Positions 1 to 10,778 of a DNA stretch of 64,000 nt are shown piece by piece (position 1 is the stretch's first letter; each line of letters opens with the position of its first letter). The DNA is from Thiomicrorhabdus sp. Its GTDB lineage: Bacteria > Pseudomonadota > Gammaproteobacteria > Thiomicrospirales > Thiomicrospiraceae. Position numbers and translations under genes: made by a program. The stretch lies in the NCBI RefSeq assembly GCF_963662555.1, contig NZ_OY759719.1, forward strand, positions 2,376,985 to 2,440,984, in the 5' to 3' direction. The notes under the pieces are model-generated. The model was not told the origin of the DNA. It saw only the letters and a program-made list of their open reading frames with translations, and did no database searches.

Positions 1-227
1 ACCTGTTCACCCGTTGTTAACAATACATCCATCTCTCTTTTAGATGGGCGATCTTGCATCTCTTTAGCTAACGCAGTTAAACGATTAGTTTCACCACTCA
101 TGGCTGATACAGCCACTACAACTTGATGACCTTCGCTAACGGTTTTAGCGACTTGTTTGGCGACATGTTGAATACGTTCTACGTTTCCAACTGAAGTTCC
201 GCCAAATTTTTGAACGATTAATGCCAT
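1..227 (-). CDS. lysC: Aspartate kinase, N-terminal part (gene runs off the left edge)
   Basis: Aspartate kinase phosphorylates L-aspartate, the first step towards lysine, diaminopimelate, threonine and methionine. Only the first 75 codons lie in the window. Translation from the ATG at 227 gives MALIVQKFGGTSVGNVERI, and KFGGTS is the family's nucleotide-binding signature. A second family-typical stretch, VVVAVSAMSGETNRL, follows. It lies 52 bp downstream of alaS on the same strand, so co-transcription with alaS is likely. The catalytic core and the ACT regulatory domains are outside the window, so fusion to another domain cannot be excluded. Confidence 0.93.
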   Translation of the reverse strand, partial: MALIVQKFGGTSVGNVERIQHVAKQVAKTVSEGHQVVVAVSAMSGETNRLTALAKEMQDRPSKREMDVLLTTGEQ

Positions 228-279
228 TTTTTATCTTTACTTAATTAAAAGAGCCATTGACTCTGCGGTTTTAATAATA

Positions 280-2871
280 TTATTTTGACTCTGCCCAGGC
301 CTGTACAGAAGCTAATGCTTCTGCAAGCTTACTTGGATCTTTACCGCCAGCTTGTGCCATATCTGGACGTCCACCACCTTTACCGCCAACTTGTTGTGCA
401 ACATGGTTAACAAGCTCTCCCGCTTTAAAGGTACTGGTTGCTTCTTTAGAAACACCAGCAACTAAAGACACTTTTTCACCATCTACTGCTGCCAATACAA
501 TTGCGGCTGGTGCTAACTTGTCTTTTAACTTATCAAGCGTTTCACGAAGTGTATTGACATCTGCACCCTCTAGTTGAGCCGCTAGAATATTTACATCACC
601 AACTTTTACAGCTTGATTTGCTAAATCGTCACCTTGTGACGAGGCCATTTTTGATTGCAACTGCTTAAACTGTTTTTCTAGCTCTTTATGGTCGGCAACC
701 AATTGAGCTACTTTTGTTTCAACTTGGTTTTTATCAGATTTAACCGAAGCCGCTACATTTAATAACGTTTTGTCATCTTCATAAATCGCTGCCCATGCAC
801 CCTCACCGGTTACTGCTTCAATACGGCGAACACCAGAGGCAATACCTGTTTCAGAAAGTAATCTAAACGGGCCAATTTGACCGGTAGAACAAACATGAGT
901 TCCACCACAAAGCTCTACCGAGAAGTCACCCATATCAACCACACGAACAACATCACCGTATTTCTCGCCAAACAGTGCCATAGCACCTTTCTCTTTAGCC
1001 GATTCAATGTCCATCTCATTGGTGCCAACAGGATTGTTAAGCATAATGTTTTTGTTAACCAGCTTTTCAACTTCAAGTAACTGCTCTGGTTTAATTGGCT
1101 CAAAGTGTGAGAAGTCAAAACGTAAACGATCTGGAGTAACTAAAGACCCTTTTTGCTGTACATGCGTACCTAAAACCGTTCTTAAAGCGGCATGCAATAA
1201 ATGTGTTGCAGAGTGATTACGCTCTGATGAACGACGACCATCAACATCAATTTGAGCGTGTAAAACTTGACCTACAGAAACCGAGCCTGCAGTCACTTTA
1301 CCCATATGCAAAAACGTTTTGCTTTGCTTTTGGCAGCTATCAATATGGAAACTGTTCATTCCTTCAGTCAAACTACCAGCATCACCAACTTGACCACCAG
1401 ATTCAGCATAAAAAGGGGTTTTATCTAGAATAACAACGGCTTCAGTTCCCTCTGCAATAGAGTCAACGGAAGTGCCATCCACAAAAATCGCCATGACTTT
1501 AGCATCGGCATCATCATGAGTGTAACCAATAAACTGCGTTTCACCAGAGTAATCAATTTTACCTGCAGACTGTGCCGCAAAATTACTTGCAGAACGTGCA
1601 CGTTCACGCTGAGCTTCCATTGACTTTTCAAAACCAGCTTCATCAACAGTTAAGCCTTTTTCACGGGCAACATCAGCAGTTAAATCTAACGGGAAGCCAT
1701 AAGTGTCATAAAGCTTAAACGCTATCTCACCATCAATCGATTTGCCCTGCATAGTCGAGATATACTCTTCTAATAACTTCATACCGTTTTCAAGTGTTTC
1801 TGCAAAACGCTCTTCTTCTAATTTCAGCGCACGCTCAACATTAGCCTGCTCTTTGACTAGCTCCGGATAAGCTTCACCCATCTGTTCAACCAAAACAGGG
1901 ACTAACTTATAGAAGAATGCATCGTTCATACCTAACTTATAACCATGACGAATGGCTCGACGAATAATACGACGCAATACATAACCACGCCCTTCATTTG
2001 AAGGTAAAACTCCATCCACAATCGTAAAAGCACAAGAACGAATATGGTCGGCGATAACACGTAATGAGTTATTGGTTAAATCGGTTTGGTTTGTCAGTTT
2101 AGCGGCTTGTTTCACAATCGCTTGGAACAAATCAATATCGTAGTTATTGTGAACATTCTGCATAACAGCAGCTAAACGCTCTAACCCCATACCAGTGTCC
2201 ACTGAAGGTTTTGGTAAAGGCGTTAAAGTACCGTCTGCGGCACGGTCAAATTGCATGAAAACCAAGTTCCAGATTTCAATATAACGGTCACCATCTTCAT
2301 CTGGCGAACCAGGAGGTCCTCCCGCTACATCTGCACCGTGATCATAAAAGATTTCTGTACAAGGTCCACAAGGGCCCGTGTCCCCCATTTGCCAAAAATT
2401 ATCTTTAGCACCACAACGTGAGAAACGCTCAGAACTAATACCCATCTCTTTTAACCAGATGTCTGCAGTTTCATCATCTTCTTCAAATACGGTTACCCAG
2501 AGTTTTTCCTCTGGAAGCTTTAGCTCCTTGGTCAAAAAATCCCAAGCAAACTTAATCGCTTCTTTTTTGAAGTAATCACCAAAACTGAAGTTACCTAGCA
2601 TTTCAAAGAAAGTGTGATGACGTGCAGTATAACCAACGTTTTCAAGGTCATTGTGTTTACCACCGGCACGAATACAACGCTGTACACTCGTAGCACGTGT
2701 GTAATCACGCTGTTCTTGACCAAGAAACGTCTCTTTAAACTGAACCATTCCGGCGTTGGTGAATAGCAACGTAGGATCGTTACCAGGCACTACTGGACTT
2801 GAATGAATCGCAGTATGATTTTGCTTAACGAAATAATCTAGAAAAGCTTTTCTGAGTTCGGCACTCGTCAT
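280..2871 (-). CDS. alaS: Alanyl-tRNA synthetase
   Basis: Charges tRNA-Ala with alanine in the cytoplasm and edits mischarged Ser/Gly. At 863 residues it has the full bacterial length. The N-terminal class II catalytic domain begins [14 protein letters not shown] and carries the motif [10 protein letters not shown]. The editing domain has the zinc-binding HSATH (in [13 protein letters not shown]) and the downstream CGGTH motif. The C-Ala domain ends in a glycine-rich stretch ([15 protein letters not shown]), as is usual. recX lies 77 bp upstream and lysC 52 bp downstream on the same strand. The order recA-recX-alaS is common in gammaproteobacteria. Confidence 0.98.
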   Translation of the reverse strand: MTSAELRKAFLDYFVKQNHTAIHSSPVVPGNDPTLLFTNAGMVQFKETFLGQEQRDYTRATSVQRCIRAGGKHNDLENVGYTARHHTFFEMLGNFSFGDYFKKEAIKFAWDFLTKELKLPEEKLWVTVFEEDDETADIWLKEMGISSERFSRCGAKDNFWQMGDTGPCGPCTEIFYDHGADVAGGPPGSPDEDGDRYIEIWNLVFMQFDRAADGTLTPLPKPSVDTGMGLERLAAVMQNVHNNYDIDLFQAIVKQAAKLTNQTDLTNNSLRVIADHIRSCAFTIVDGVLPSNEGRGYVLRRIIRRAIRHGYKLGMNDAFFYKLVPVLVEQMGEAYPELVKEQANVERALKLEEERFAETLENGMKLLEEYISTMQGKSIDGEIAFKLYDTYGFPLDLTADVAREKGLTVDEAGFEKSMEAQRERARSASNFAAQSAGKIDYSGETQFIGYTHDDADAKVMAIFVDGTSVDSIAEGTEAVVILDKTPFYAESGGQVGDAGSLTEGMNSFHIDSCQKQSKTFLHMGKVTAGSVSVGQVLHAQIDVDGRRSSERNHSATHLLHAALRTVLGTHVQQKGSLVTPDRLRFDFSHFEPIKPEQLLEVEKLVNKNIMLNNPVGTNEMDIESAKEKGAMALFGEKYGDVVRVVDMGDFSVELCGGTHVCSTGQIGPFRLLSETGIASGVRRIEAVTGEGAWAAIYEDDKTLLNVAASVKSDKNQVETKVAQLVADHKELEKQFKQLQSKMASSQGDDLANQAVKVGDVNILAAQLEGADVNTLRETLDKLKDKLAPAAIVLAAVDGEKVSLVAGVSKEATSTFKAGELVNHVAQQVGGKGGGRPDMAQAGGKDPSKLAEALASVQAWAESK

Positions 2872-2948
2872 AGTGAAAATAACCTTAAATATTATGAATT
2901 CTGTTTAATACTAACTATTTATATTGTGAGTTCTTTTGACAAAGTTCC

Positions 2949-3584
2949 TCAACGGAACGCTTTCCAAATCGTACTCTGAGCAAAACCACGGCTTTGTAAA
3001 AAACGCATGCGTCTTGCCTGTTCTTTTTGTTCTGTTGGCTTTTTACAGCTACCATATTTTTTTTCTAGCGCTTGCTGAGCAAGTTCTGCCCAATCCGATT
3101 CATCCCAATCTAAAGCGGCTGAAATTAAATCGTTGTTGTAACAAGCTTGTTGTAATTTTTGTCTGATTTTTTGCGGGCCATGCCCTTTATCAACATAATT
3201 CCGAACAGCTTGTTCAACATAACGCTCATCACTTTGCCAATTATTTTCTTGGCAAAGTGTTAACACATCAGTCACCAATAAATTTACCAGGCCTGGTTGT
3301 TCTGCATAATCTGCCAACAACTCAGAAGTTTCTGGAAATTTAGCTAATAACTTCTGTTTTAACTCTTTAGAGCCATGCTCACGCATCGCCAATAATGCAA
3401 CGGCTTTGGCTTCAATTTTTTTAGCAAGCTCAGCAGTGCTTTTATCCTCTGAAGATAGAGGTAAAAATTCAGCTTTTTCAATAGCAGAACGCGGACTAGG
3501 CTCAATCCCTAAATCCGCTCCTGATTTCATGGCTAACTCTGCTAAAAACTCTTCTGCATTTTTCAAGGTGTGTTTAAACCCCAA
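2949..3584 (-). CDS. recX: Regulatory protein RecX
   Basis: RecX binds RecA and limits filament growth. The protein is 211 residues, longer than the usual roughly 150-160. The RecX three-helix repeats begin near residue 65 (KAVALLAMREHGSKELKQKL) and continue to a C-terminal MRFLQSRGFAQSTIWKAF. The first 50 or so residues are not typical. The open frame starts at a TTG (3584) without an obvious Shine-Dalgarno sequence, so the true start may be an ATG further in, for example before KSGADLG. The gene directly follows recA (20 bp). A 12 bp core of the dispersed palindrome lies inside it at 3286-3297 and is read as Gln-Pro-Gly-Leu-Val. Confidence 0.88.
   Translation of the reverse strand: MGFKHTLKNAEEFLAELAMKSGADLGIEPSPRSAIEKAEFLPLSSEDKSTAELAKKIEAKAVALLAMREHGSKELKQKLLAKFPETSELLADYAEQPGLVNLLVTDVLTLCQENNWQSDERYVEQAVRNYVDKGHGPQKIRQKLQQACYNNDLISAALDWDESDWAELAQQALEKKYGSCKKPTEQKEQARRMRFLQSRGFAQSTIWKAFR
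3286..3297. repeat. Dispersed palindrome core inside recX
   Basis: ACCAGGCCTGGT with a T before it, giving 13 of the 14 palindrome positions. On the recX strand it is read as Pro-Gly-Leu-Val. Confidence 0.85.
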
Positions 3585-3604
3585 TGAAGCATTTGATTAA
3601 TAAC

Positions 3605-4633
3605 TTACTCAGCCGCTTCTTCAGCATCAGCCTTAACTTTTGGCTGTGGCATTGTCGCTATCTTAATTTTATCCATTAATTCTGCGGCAATCTCTGGGTT
3701 ATCAATTAAGTACTGACGTACATTATCTTTACCCTGACCAATTTTTGCGCCGTTGTAGGCATACCAAGAACCAGATTTTTCAATCAACTTCTCTTTAACA
3801 CCTAAGTCAATAATCTCACCTTCACGGGAGATACCTTGACCATAAAGAATATCAAATTCAACTTGTTTAAATGGCGGAGAAACTTTGTTTTTAACCACTT
3901 TAACTCGAGTTTCATTCCCTAAGATTTCATCGCCTTTTTTGATAGCACCAATACGGCGAATATCTAAACGAACTGACGCATAAAATTTAAGTGCATTACC
4001 ACCCGTTGTGGTTTCAGGGTTACCAAACATAACACCAATTTTCATACGAATCTGGTTGATAAAAATAACCAGTGTATTAGTACGCTTAATATTTGCCGTT
4101 AACTTACGTAACGCTTGAGACATTAAACGAGCTTGAAGACCCATATGAGAGTCACCCATATCACCTTCAATTTCTGCTTTAGGTGTTAAAGCGGCAACCG
4201 AGTCAACCACCACAACATCTACCGCACCAGAACGTACTAAAGAATCGGTAATTTCTAACGCTTGCTCACCTGTATCTGGCTGAGAAACCAATAAGTTATC
4301 AACATCAACGCCAAGTTTTTCAGCATAGATTGGATCCAAAGCGTGCTCTGCATCAATAAACGCCGCTGTTCCACCTGCTTTTTGCATCTCGGCAATTACG
4401 TGTAAAGTTAATGTGGTTTTACCTGATGATTCTGGACCATAAATTTCAACAACACGTCCTTTTGGCAAACCGCCTATACCCAACGCCATATCTAGCCCTA
4501 AAGAACCAGTCGAAACTGCTTCAATATCACGTGGTACAGTGCTGTCGCCCATACGCATAATTGAACCTTTACCAAATTGCTTCTCAATTTGGCCTAGTGC
4601 AGCGGCTAATGCTTTTTGCTTATTCTCATCCAT
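3605..4633 (-). CDS. recA: Recombinase RecA
   Basis: RecA forms ATP-dependent filaments on single-stranded DNA, drives homologous recombination and triggers LexA cleavage. The protein is 342 residues. Walker A (GPESSGKTT) is near residue 66, Walker B is within [12 protein letters not shown], loop L1 is in [18 protein letters not shown], and loop L2 ([16 protein letters not shown]) is intact. It ends in an acidic tail ([11 protein letters not shown]). It heads a recA-recX pair. I could not find a convincing E. coli-type LexA box in the 517 bp upstream. Confidence 0.99.
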   Translation of the reverse strand: MDENKQKALAAALGQIEKQFGKGSIMRMGDSTVPRDIEAVSTGSLGLDMALGIGGLPKGRVVEIYGPESSGKTTLTLHVIAEMQKAGGTAAFIDAEHALDPIYAEKLGVDVDNLLVSQPDTGEQALEITDSLVRSGAVDVVVVDSVAALTPKAEIEGDMGDSHMGLQARLMSQALRKLTANIKRTNTLVIFINQIRMKIGVMFGNPETTTGGNALKFYASVRLDIRRIGAIKKGDEILGNETRVKVVKNKVSPPFKQVEFDILYGQGISREGEIIDLGVKEKLIEKSGSWYAYNGAKIGQGKDNVRQYLIDNPEIAAELMDKIKIATMPQPKVKADAEEAAE

Positions 4634-5150
4634 TTAGTGCTTTTCCTTTTTGGTTTCGGCGTTGGATATAACGTATCTCTTGCTTTAGTTCTTAATGCTT
4701 ATGTTTTTAGTTCACGTTAAAAAGCCGTTCTTAACTAATTTTTTTAAAGTGACTACTAAAGATTTTGTAGCAACCTAATGAAAAATCTTTGCATTTTCAT
4801 TTTAAAAAAACAGACTTTCTACTTTGCAATAAAAAACCCTTGCTTGCCAAACATCCGTTTTTGAAATAAGCAACACTCATCTAAAAACAAAATAGTTGGT
4901 CAAAACAAAGGTTTAGCATGTATTTATACAATGTTAGCGTGGGAGTATATACAAGCTTACTCAACCAATCAGCTTAAAAACATTACCATTATTACCAAGG
5001 CAATCTTGAACTCTAAATTATCCCATAATTTAATCATAAATCCTAGTCAAACAAATGCTATAGCACTAGATAATTTCAGGTTTTTAACTAGGCTAAATTA
5101 ACCAAATTTAAAACTTAGCTCTATTTACCAGATATTTAAGAGAGCAACCC
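4634..5150. other. Intergenic region between pncC and recA
   Basis: No gene was found here. It is AT-rich and should hold the recA promoter. Two short inverted repeats stand out: TGTAT-N2-ATACA at 4919-4930 and GTATATAC at 4945-4952. Both lie about 290-320 bp upstream of the recA start, which is far for an operator, so a role in SOS control is only a weak possibility. No tRNA-like or terminator-like structure was recognised. Confidence 0.5.
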
Positions 5151-5633
5151 TTAATTAAGCAACCTCAAAATCCCTTCTAAAGCCGCTTCTGTTGTTTGTT
5201 CTCGAACCGCTTCTCGGTCTCCATCAAAATTAAATTGTTGTGAAACCACTTCGGTCTGCCCCTGCACAGCCCATGCTAGCCAAACAGTACCAACAGGCTT
5301 ATCTACTGAGCCACCACCCGGGCCAGCAATACCACTACAAGCCACACTCACATTGGCATGTGATTGTTGCAAAGCACCTAACACCATTTCTTCAACGCAC
5401 TGCTGGCTAACTGCACCAGATTTTTGCAAGGTTGATTCATTAACACCCAACATTTCAGTTTTAGATTCATAACTATAGGTAATATAAGCTCGGTCAAACC
5501 ACGCGGTACTACCACCAATTGAAGTTAAGGCTTCTGCTATCATGCCGCCGGTACAAGATTCGGCCGTTACCACCATTGCACCATGCTCAATTAATCTCTG
5601 CCCCACTTGAGATACCAATAACTCAAACTTCAC
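5151..5633 (-). CDS. pncC: Nicotinamide-nucleotide amidohydrolase PncC (CinA C-terminal family)
   Basis: PncC deamidates nicotinamide mononucleotide to nicotinate mononucleotide in pyridine nucleotide recycling. The 160-residue protein is a stand-alone CinA C-terminal domain with the hallmark TAESCTGG near residue 23 and CSGIAGPGGGSVDKPVGTVW in the middle, covering the active-site serine and surrounding glycine-rich turns. The CinA N-terminal MoaB-like domain is absent, so this is the short form rather than competence-damage protein CinA. It is upstream of recA on the same strand and divergent from mutS, a common gammaproteobacterial arrangement. Confidence 0.93.
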   Translation of the reverse strand: MKFELLVSQVGQRLIEHGAMVVTAESCTGGMIAEALTSIGGSTAWFDRAYITYSYESKTEMLGVNESTLQKSGAVSQQCVEEMVLGALQQSHANVSVACSGIAGPGGGSVDKPVGTVWLAWAVQGQTEVVSQQFNFDGDREAVREQTTEAALEGILRLLN

Positions 5634-5717
5634 GTAACTCTCTCCTAATCGCTAAAAAAACCGTCTTAAATTTCTAAAAACAATAAGACAATTTTTATCC
5701 TGCTCATCACAATGCAC

Positions 5718-5746
5718 TTGCATAGATTATTAATAAGCCATAGCAT
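5718..5746 (+). promoter_or_regulatory. Candidate sigma-70 promoter for mutS
   Basis: TTGCAT (5718-5723) and TAGCAT (5741-5746) are separated by 17 bp, each matching four of six consensus positions. The pair lies 55 bp before the mutS start and points towards it. This is a by-eye call without scoring against background. Confidence 0.35.
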
Positions 5747-5800
5747 ACCTCTTTTTAATCGCTATTAAAATTCTTAAAAGACAAGCTCCAAGAATCGACT

Positions 5801-8425
5801 ATGACAAAATCCTCACACACACCAATGATGCAGCAGTTCTTGGCAATTAAAGAACAACACCCAAATCATCTTCTGTTTTATAGAATGGGGGATTTTTATG
5901 AGCTGTTTTTTGATGATGCAAAAAAGGCTTCAGAACTATTGGAGATTACCCTCACTGCACGCGGCAAATCTGGTGGTGAGCCAATCCCTATGGCAGGTAT
6001 TCCACATCATTCTGCTGAGGGTTATTTAGCCAAACTGGTTAAATTAGGTGAGTCAATCGCGATTTGTGAACAAGTTGGAGACCCTGCAACCAGCAAAGGC
6101 CCAGTTGAGCGTAAAGTGGTCAGAGTCATTACCCCAGGCACGCTGGTTGAAGAGGCTTTGCTTGAAGACCGACACGAAAACTTACTGGTTACCATCACTC
6201 AACAAGACCAACACTATGGTATTGCTTATTTAGAAGTTTCTAGCGGACGATTTGAAACTGCTCAACTCGATTCTTTAAACCAATTATTGTCAGAAGTAGA
6301 GCGTTTAAAGCCCTCTGAACTGTTAGTGCCAGATGATGATCTATTTAGAGAACAATTACCTGAAAGCCTACTGAAAAGACCAGGCCTGGTAAGATACCCT
6401 AGTTGGCATTTTGATGTTGCTAGTTGCCGTAAACGCCTAATCACCCATTTTCAAACACAAGACTTAGTCGCCTATGGCTGCGAAAAAAACAATGCTTCAA
6501 TTAGTGCATCGGGCGTCATTTTGCACTATGCCCAAAGTATGTTGCAAAGTGACTTAAGCTATATTTCAAGCCTTCATAGTTATCAAACTACCGATACCTT
6601 GGTACTCGATGCAATTAGCCGCCGCAATTTAGAAATTGATACCAATTTAAGCGGTGGCAGCAACAATACCCTAGCGGCAATTTTAGATAATACCGCCACG
6701 GCAATGGGTAGTCGTCTATTAAAACGTTGGCTTAATCAGCCACTTAGAAATCGTGAGATAATTAATCAGCGTTTAGATGCCATTGACACCATCATTACTA
6801 ATCATAAAGACGACGAACTTCGCCAAACGTTAAAACACGTTGGCGATATGGAGCGAATTTTAAGCCGTGTTGCATTACGCTCTGCCCGCCCTCGTGATTG
6901 CTTACATATTGGCCGTACCTTAAATGCTTTACCAGAGTTTCAAACTCAATTAGCAGATTTAAACGATTCAACAAAACTGACTGAACTCGCTCATCAAATG
7001 AGCACCTTTCCAGAGTTATCTGAGCTATTAGACAAAGCAATTATTGATAACCCTCCTATGCTGATTAGAGATGGTGGTGTGATTGCCAAAGGTTATGATG
7101 CCGAGTTGGATGAACTGCGCAATTTAAAAAATGAAGCAGGTGATTATCTATTAGCATTAGAAAAACGTGAACGTGAACGCACGGGGATTCAGGGATTAAA
7201 AGTCGGTTATAACCGAGTACACGGTTACTACATTGAAATCAGCAAACTGCATAGTGAGCAAGTACCTGCTGACTATATACGCCGTCAAACCTTAAAAGGC
7301 CAAGAACGCTATATTATTCCTGAACTTAAAACCTTTGAAGACAAGATTTTAAGTGCCGGCGAAAAAGCACTATCACGTGAAAAATGGTTATACCAGGAAC
7401 TTCTTGAAACCTTAAACACTGAGCTTGTAAAACTGCAAAGCTGTGCAAATGCTCTTGCCGAACTCGATGTATTAGTTAACCTTGCACAACAAGCAGTACG
7501 TTTAAATTTAACTCGTCCTGTTTTAACCAATTCACCAGGCCTGGTAATTGAACAAGGTCGCCATTTAACGGTTGAAGCCGTTTCAACAGAACCGTTTATT
7601 CCAAACGACGCCCTCTTTAATGAAGACCGACAACTGCATATTATCACTGGGCCAAATATGGGCGGTAAATCCACCTATATGCGTCAAACTGCGTTAATTA
7701 CCTTAATGGCATTTATGGGAAGTTATGTGCCAGCCGATAAAGCTGAGCTTGGGCCAATTGACCGAATCTTTACTCGTATTGGGGCTTCAGATGACCTGAC
7801 TTCTGGGCGTTCTACCTTTATGGTTGAGATGACAGAAACCGCTAATATATTGCATCACGCTAGCGAAAACTCGCTGATATTAATGGATGAAGTCGGTAGA
7901 GGAACCTCTACTTTTGATGGTTTAGCGTTAGCTTGGGCCATTGCAGAGCACATAGCCCAAAACGTTAAAGGCTACTGTTTATTTGCCACCCATTATTTTG
8001 AATTAACCAGCCTTGCCGAACAATTTACAAACACCATTAATGTACATTTAGATGCCATTGAACACCAAGACAGTATTGTATTTTTACACCAGGTGCAAGA
8101 TGGTCCTGCTTCACAAAGTTATGGTTTACAAGTTGCCGCTTTGGCAGGTGTTCCACAAAACGTTATTCAACTAGCTCAACAACATCTAGTGCAGTTAGAA
8201 AATCAAGCAGCGAGTCAAAAGTCGGCATCACCGTCATTGCAGTCAGCAAGCAGCCAAAATAATAAAGCCGCTGAACCTATTCAACAATTTGATATGTTTA
8301 GTTATCAGGCTAACCCAGCATTAGAACAAATTGAGCAGCTACTGCAAGAAGTGGATCCCAATGAGTTAACGCCCAGAATGGCTTTAGATAAGGTCTATCA
8401 ACTTAAAGCACTGTTAAAAAAATAA
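5801..8425 (+). CDS. mutS: DNA mismatch repair protein MutS
   Basis: MutS recognises mismatches and recruits MutL. The protein is 874 residues. The mismatch-binding domain has the conserved [15 protein letters not shown] (the Phe-x-Glu motif region) near residue 27. The clamp and lever domains follow. The C-terminal ABC-type ATPase has Walker [10 protein letters not shown] near residue 617, then [20 protein letters not shown] and ATHYFELT. A Gln/Ser-rich linker precedes the C-terminal tetramerisation segment. Two 12 bp cores of the dispersed palindrome are inside the gene at 6379-6390 and 7534-7545, both read in frame as Pro-Gly-Leu-Val. Confidence 0.99.
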   Translation: MTKSSHTPMMQQFLAIKEQHPNHLLFYRMGDFYELFFDDAKKASELLEITLTARGKSGGEPIPMAGIPHHSAEGYLAKLVKLGESIAICEQVGDPATSKGPVERKVVRVITPGTLVEEALLEDRHENLLVTITQQDQHYGIAYLEVSSGRFETAQLDSLNQLLSEVERLKPSELLVPDDDLFREQLPESLLKRPGLVRYPSWHFDVASCRKRLITHFQTQDLVAYGCEKNNASISASGVILHYAQSMLQSDLSYISSLHSYQTTDTLVLDAISRRNLEIDTNLSGGSNNTLAAILDNTATAMGSRLLKRWLNQPLRNREIINQRLDAIDTIITNHKDDELRQTLKHVGDMERILSRVALRSARPRDCLHIGRTLNALPEFQTQLADLNDSTKLTELAHQMSTFPELSELLDKAIIDNPPMLIRDGGVIAKGYDAELDELRNLKNEAGDYLLALEKRERERTGIQGLKVGYNRVHGYYIEISKLHSEQVPADYIRRQTLKGQERYIIPELKTFEDKILSAGEKALSREKWLYQELLETLNTELVKLQSCANALAELDVLVNLAQQAVRLNLTRPVLTNSPGLVIEQGRHLTVEAVSTEPFIPNDALFNEDRQLHIITGPNMGGKSTYMRQTALITLMAFMGSYVPADKAELGPIDRIFTRIGASDDLTSGRSTFMVEMTETANILHHASENSLILMDEVGRGTSTFDGLALAWAIAEHIAQNVKGYCLFATHYFELTSLAEQFTNTINVHLDAIEHQDSIVFLHQVQDGPASQSYGLQVAALAGVPQNVIQLAQQHLVQLENQAASQKSASPSLQSASSQNNKAAEPIQQFDMFSYQANPALEQIEQLLQEVDPNELTPRMALDKVYQLKALLKK
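6379..6390. repeat. Dispersed palindrome core inside mutS (copy 1)
   Basis: Exact ACCAGGCCTGGT; the outer pair is G/A, so the 14 bp palindrome is incomplete by one base. It encodes Arg-Pro-Gly-Leu-Val in MutS. Confidence 0.85.
7534..7545. repeat. Dispersed palindrome core inside mutS (copy 2)
   Basis: Exact ACCAGGCCTGGT preceded by C and followed by A. It encodes Ser-Pro-Gly-Leu-Val, the same frame as the other full-core copies that lie inside genes. Confidence 0.85.
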
Positions 8426-8438
8426 AATGACTAATAAC

Positions 8439-10580
8439 TTAGTCACTCGAACTAACTTCAAGCAGATACTCATGCTCTCGATCTGACATCGCTCTGGCGA
8501 TACCAAATAGTCCGATGATTTGGCCATTTTGATCTTTAATTGGATATTTGCGATTATCTACCCAGCCTTTATTACCCTCATCATCTAAGGTTGGCTGGTA
8601 CTCTTGAGCCACTTCGACCTCACCACTAAAAACCTGTTTTTCAAGTTTAAAATACTTATCGGCATATTCTCTTGGAAAGACATCATAATCGGTTTTACCG
8701 ACCAACTCAGCTCGGTCTTGTACTTTTGTCAGTTTCACTAACGTTTTACTTGCCGCGGTAAAGACATGGTAGCGGTCTTTAAAGTAAATGTAGTCGTTAG
8801 TATTTTCTAACATTGCATGAAAATTAAAGACCAATAAGGAATCTCCAAATGCAGAATGAATACTTTGACTCTCAAACAACTCTAGCTTAAGCGAACCTAA
8901 CGAACCTTGAACTTTACCTGGTTCAAAATAGACTTCTAAACTAGTAATTTTTACATCTCCAACAACATTTAAAATTCTAAAAGAAGATTGCCATAAAAGT
9001 GTCTGAAATTTATATTTTTGACTTAATTCAGCCAATTCCAAACCGGTTTCGGCAAACTTTGTAACTACGTCAAAATCATCAGGGTGTAAAAACTCTCTTA
9101 TACAATGCTCTCCATCAATTAACCTGCTCGCTTGAACCCCCATTAACTCCAAAACGTTTTCACTTACTTCACAAGGCTTAATACAGCCATCCGTGTTTTT
9201 AAGTCTGCGGGTATTATCAAGTTCCCTAAAACTATTCGCATCAAAACGAATAAAGACAGAATTACCTTTTTTATGGTGAGCATCTTCCATAACTTGTATA
9301 GTGCTTCTCTCACAAAAAGTGACTCGGTTACGGCCTATGGCTTTACTATGATAAAGAGCATCGTCAGCCATCTTATAGATGGATTTAAAATTTTGAACCG
9401 AACCTAAATCAGAGTGATAAACACCAATACTAATGGTTTTTTTAATTTCAAAATTACGATATTTAAATATATGTTTTTCAAATGTTTGGCGGATCTCTTC
9501 AGCTTTGCCTTTTGCTTCATCTAAAGAGATGCTTTCAAACAAAATAACAAACTCTTCCCCACCTGCTCTATAAATTAAATCCGTTTGACGAACTGATTTA
9601 ATTAACATTTGAGCACACTCTTTTAATACAAAATCTCCAGCTTCGTGACCATAATCATCATTTACTGACTTAAACCAGTCAACATCAATCATTAAGACCG
9701 CAAATGGAGTGCTATATTTTTTGTGCAGTTCAACAATTCGCTCAACATTTTGCTCTAGGTTCAATCGATTTTGTAGTCCAGTTAAAGCATCATGCGAAGC
9801 CAAATCTTCTAATCTTTGATTTGCACGTTCTAACTTTAATGTTCGTAACTCTACTTGGTATTCAAGCTCACGCTTATTTCCACTATGCTTATTAGCAAAC
9901 TCTGTGATTCTACGAACCAATGGCTGAAAAATAAAAAGCGCTTCAAACAACAGAACAATAATGGTCAACAACCAAACAAGCATTTCTACCGTCTTAAGAG
10001 ATGCGAGTTTATTCTCACCCTCTTTTTGATATATTTTGACGGCTTTATCAAGCTCTGGTAAAAGCAAAAGCGACAGTTGACTTAAGTGAGCAATTTTTTC
10101 AATCCCTTGACCAACAACAACCTCTTTATTCAACTTTTGAGCTAAAGCTAAAAAATTATCAACCTCTTTTGCAAGTTGGGCTGAACCAAAATACAGCTCA
10201 TTTAATTCAGGTGACAAAACACTATTACCATGGCTTAAAAAGTTACCCGTACTCAACTGATGATTAGCCGCACCCATCTCACTAATATTTCTTTTTAAAC
10301 GATTACTAAAAATAATTAACTCTTTGTTTAAATCATAATCAGAATTATTGGTCATCTTTTCACGTACGGCCTTAATTCGATAAACATCTAAAACAATAGC
10401 TTGGCTAAGCATACGTTGTTTACCTGAAATATTAACCAAATAGGCAGAATTATCTGAACCTTTAATGGCCGTTATCAGGCCAGTAAACGCAAGAGTAGAA
10501 AGCAATGCGATTAAAAATAAAGCCAAGACATAACGTCTTATTAAATTTTTACGTAGTCCAACTACATCTAGCATGGTCAT
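8439..10580 (-). CDS. Membrane-bound diguanylate cyclase with C-terminal PAS domains
   Basis: Predicted to make cyclic di-GMP from two GTP. The 713-residue protein has an N-terminal membrane helix (about residues 18-38), a periplasmic helical sensor beginning SGKQRMLSQAIVL, which is typical of PilJ/NarX-type nitrate or methyl-accepting N-terminal domains, and a second membrane helix near residues 200-222. A short coiled coil and a GGDEF domain (about 262-430) follow. The active-site loop is AGGEEF near residue 340 and an RQTD motif just upstream matches the RxxD product-inhibition site, so the enzyme looks active and feedback-inhibited. About 280 residues with at least one clear PAS fold (NTNDYIYFKDRYHVF onward) follow the GGDEF domain; PAS domains more often precede it. 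It converges with mutS, 13 bp apart. Confidence 0.88.
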   Translation of the reverse strand: MTMLDVVGLRKNLIRRYVLALFLIALLSTLAFTGLITAIKGSDNSAYLVNISGKQRMLSQAIVLDVYRIKAVREKMTNNSDYDLNKELIIFSNRLKRNISEMGAANHQLSTGNFLSHGNSVLSPELNELYFGSAQLAKEVDNFLALAQKLNKEVVVGQGIEKIAHLSQLSLLLLPELDKAVKIYQKEGENKLASLKTVEMLVWLLTIIVLLFEALFIFQPLVRRITEFANKHSGNKRELEYQVELRTLKLERANQRLEDLASHDALTGLQNRLNLEQNVERIVELHKKYSTPFAVLMIDVDWFKSVNDDYGHEAGDFVLKECAQMLIKSVRQTDLIYRAGGEEFVILFESISLDEAKGKAEEIRQTFEKHIFKYRNFEIKKTISIGVYHSDLGSVQNFKSIYKMADDALYHSKAIGRNRVTFCERSTIQVMEDAHHKKGNSVFIRFDANSFRELDNTRRLKNTDGCIKPCEVSENVLELMGVQASRLIDGEHCIREFLHPDDFDVVTKFAETGLELAELSQKYKFQTLLWQSSFRILNVVGDVKITSLEVYFEPGKVQGSLGSLKLELFESQSIHSAFGDSLLVFNFHAMLENTNDYIYFKDRYHVFTAASKTLVKLTKVQDRAELVGKTDYDVFPREYADKYFKLEKQVFSGEVEVAQEYQPTLDDEGNKGWVDNRKYPIKDQNGQIIGLFGIARAMSDREHEYLLEVSSSD

Positions 10581-10778
10581 AAAACGCCTTTTGACTTTAA
10601 AATTAATAAAAAGAAAATATGTCTTAATTTTACCCCATTAGCATTCCAAGTAATAAAACTGATTAATTATTGTTTACTCAATGATGGAAAGCTTAACTTT
10701 ATCAAGCTGTTTTTTGCACTATAATGCACCCTATTAATAAGGTTCAACTCATTCAAACACGCTTAAAGGACACCATCA

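Noticed and set aside
4919-4952. Inverted repeats upstream of recA considered as LexA boxes
   Set aside because: They are about 290-320 bp from the start codon and do not match CTGT-N8-ACAG; no support for SOS control.
7309-7674. 121-codon open frame antisense to mutS
   Set aside because: It lies fully within mutS, has no ribosome binding site and no recognisable protein features.
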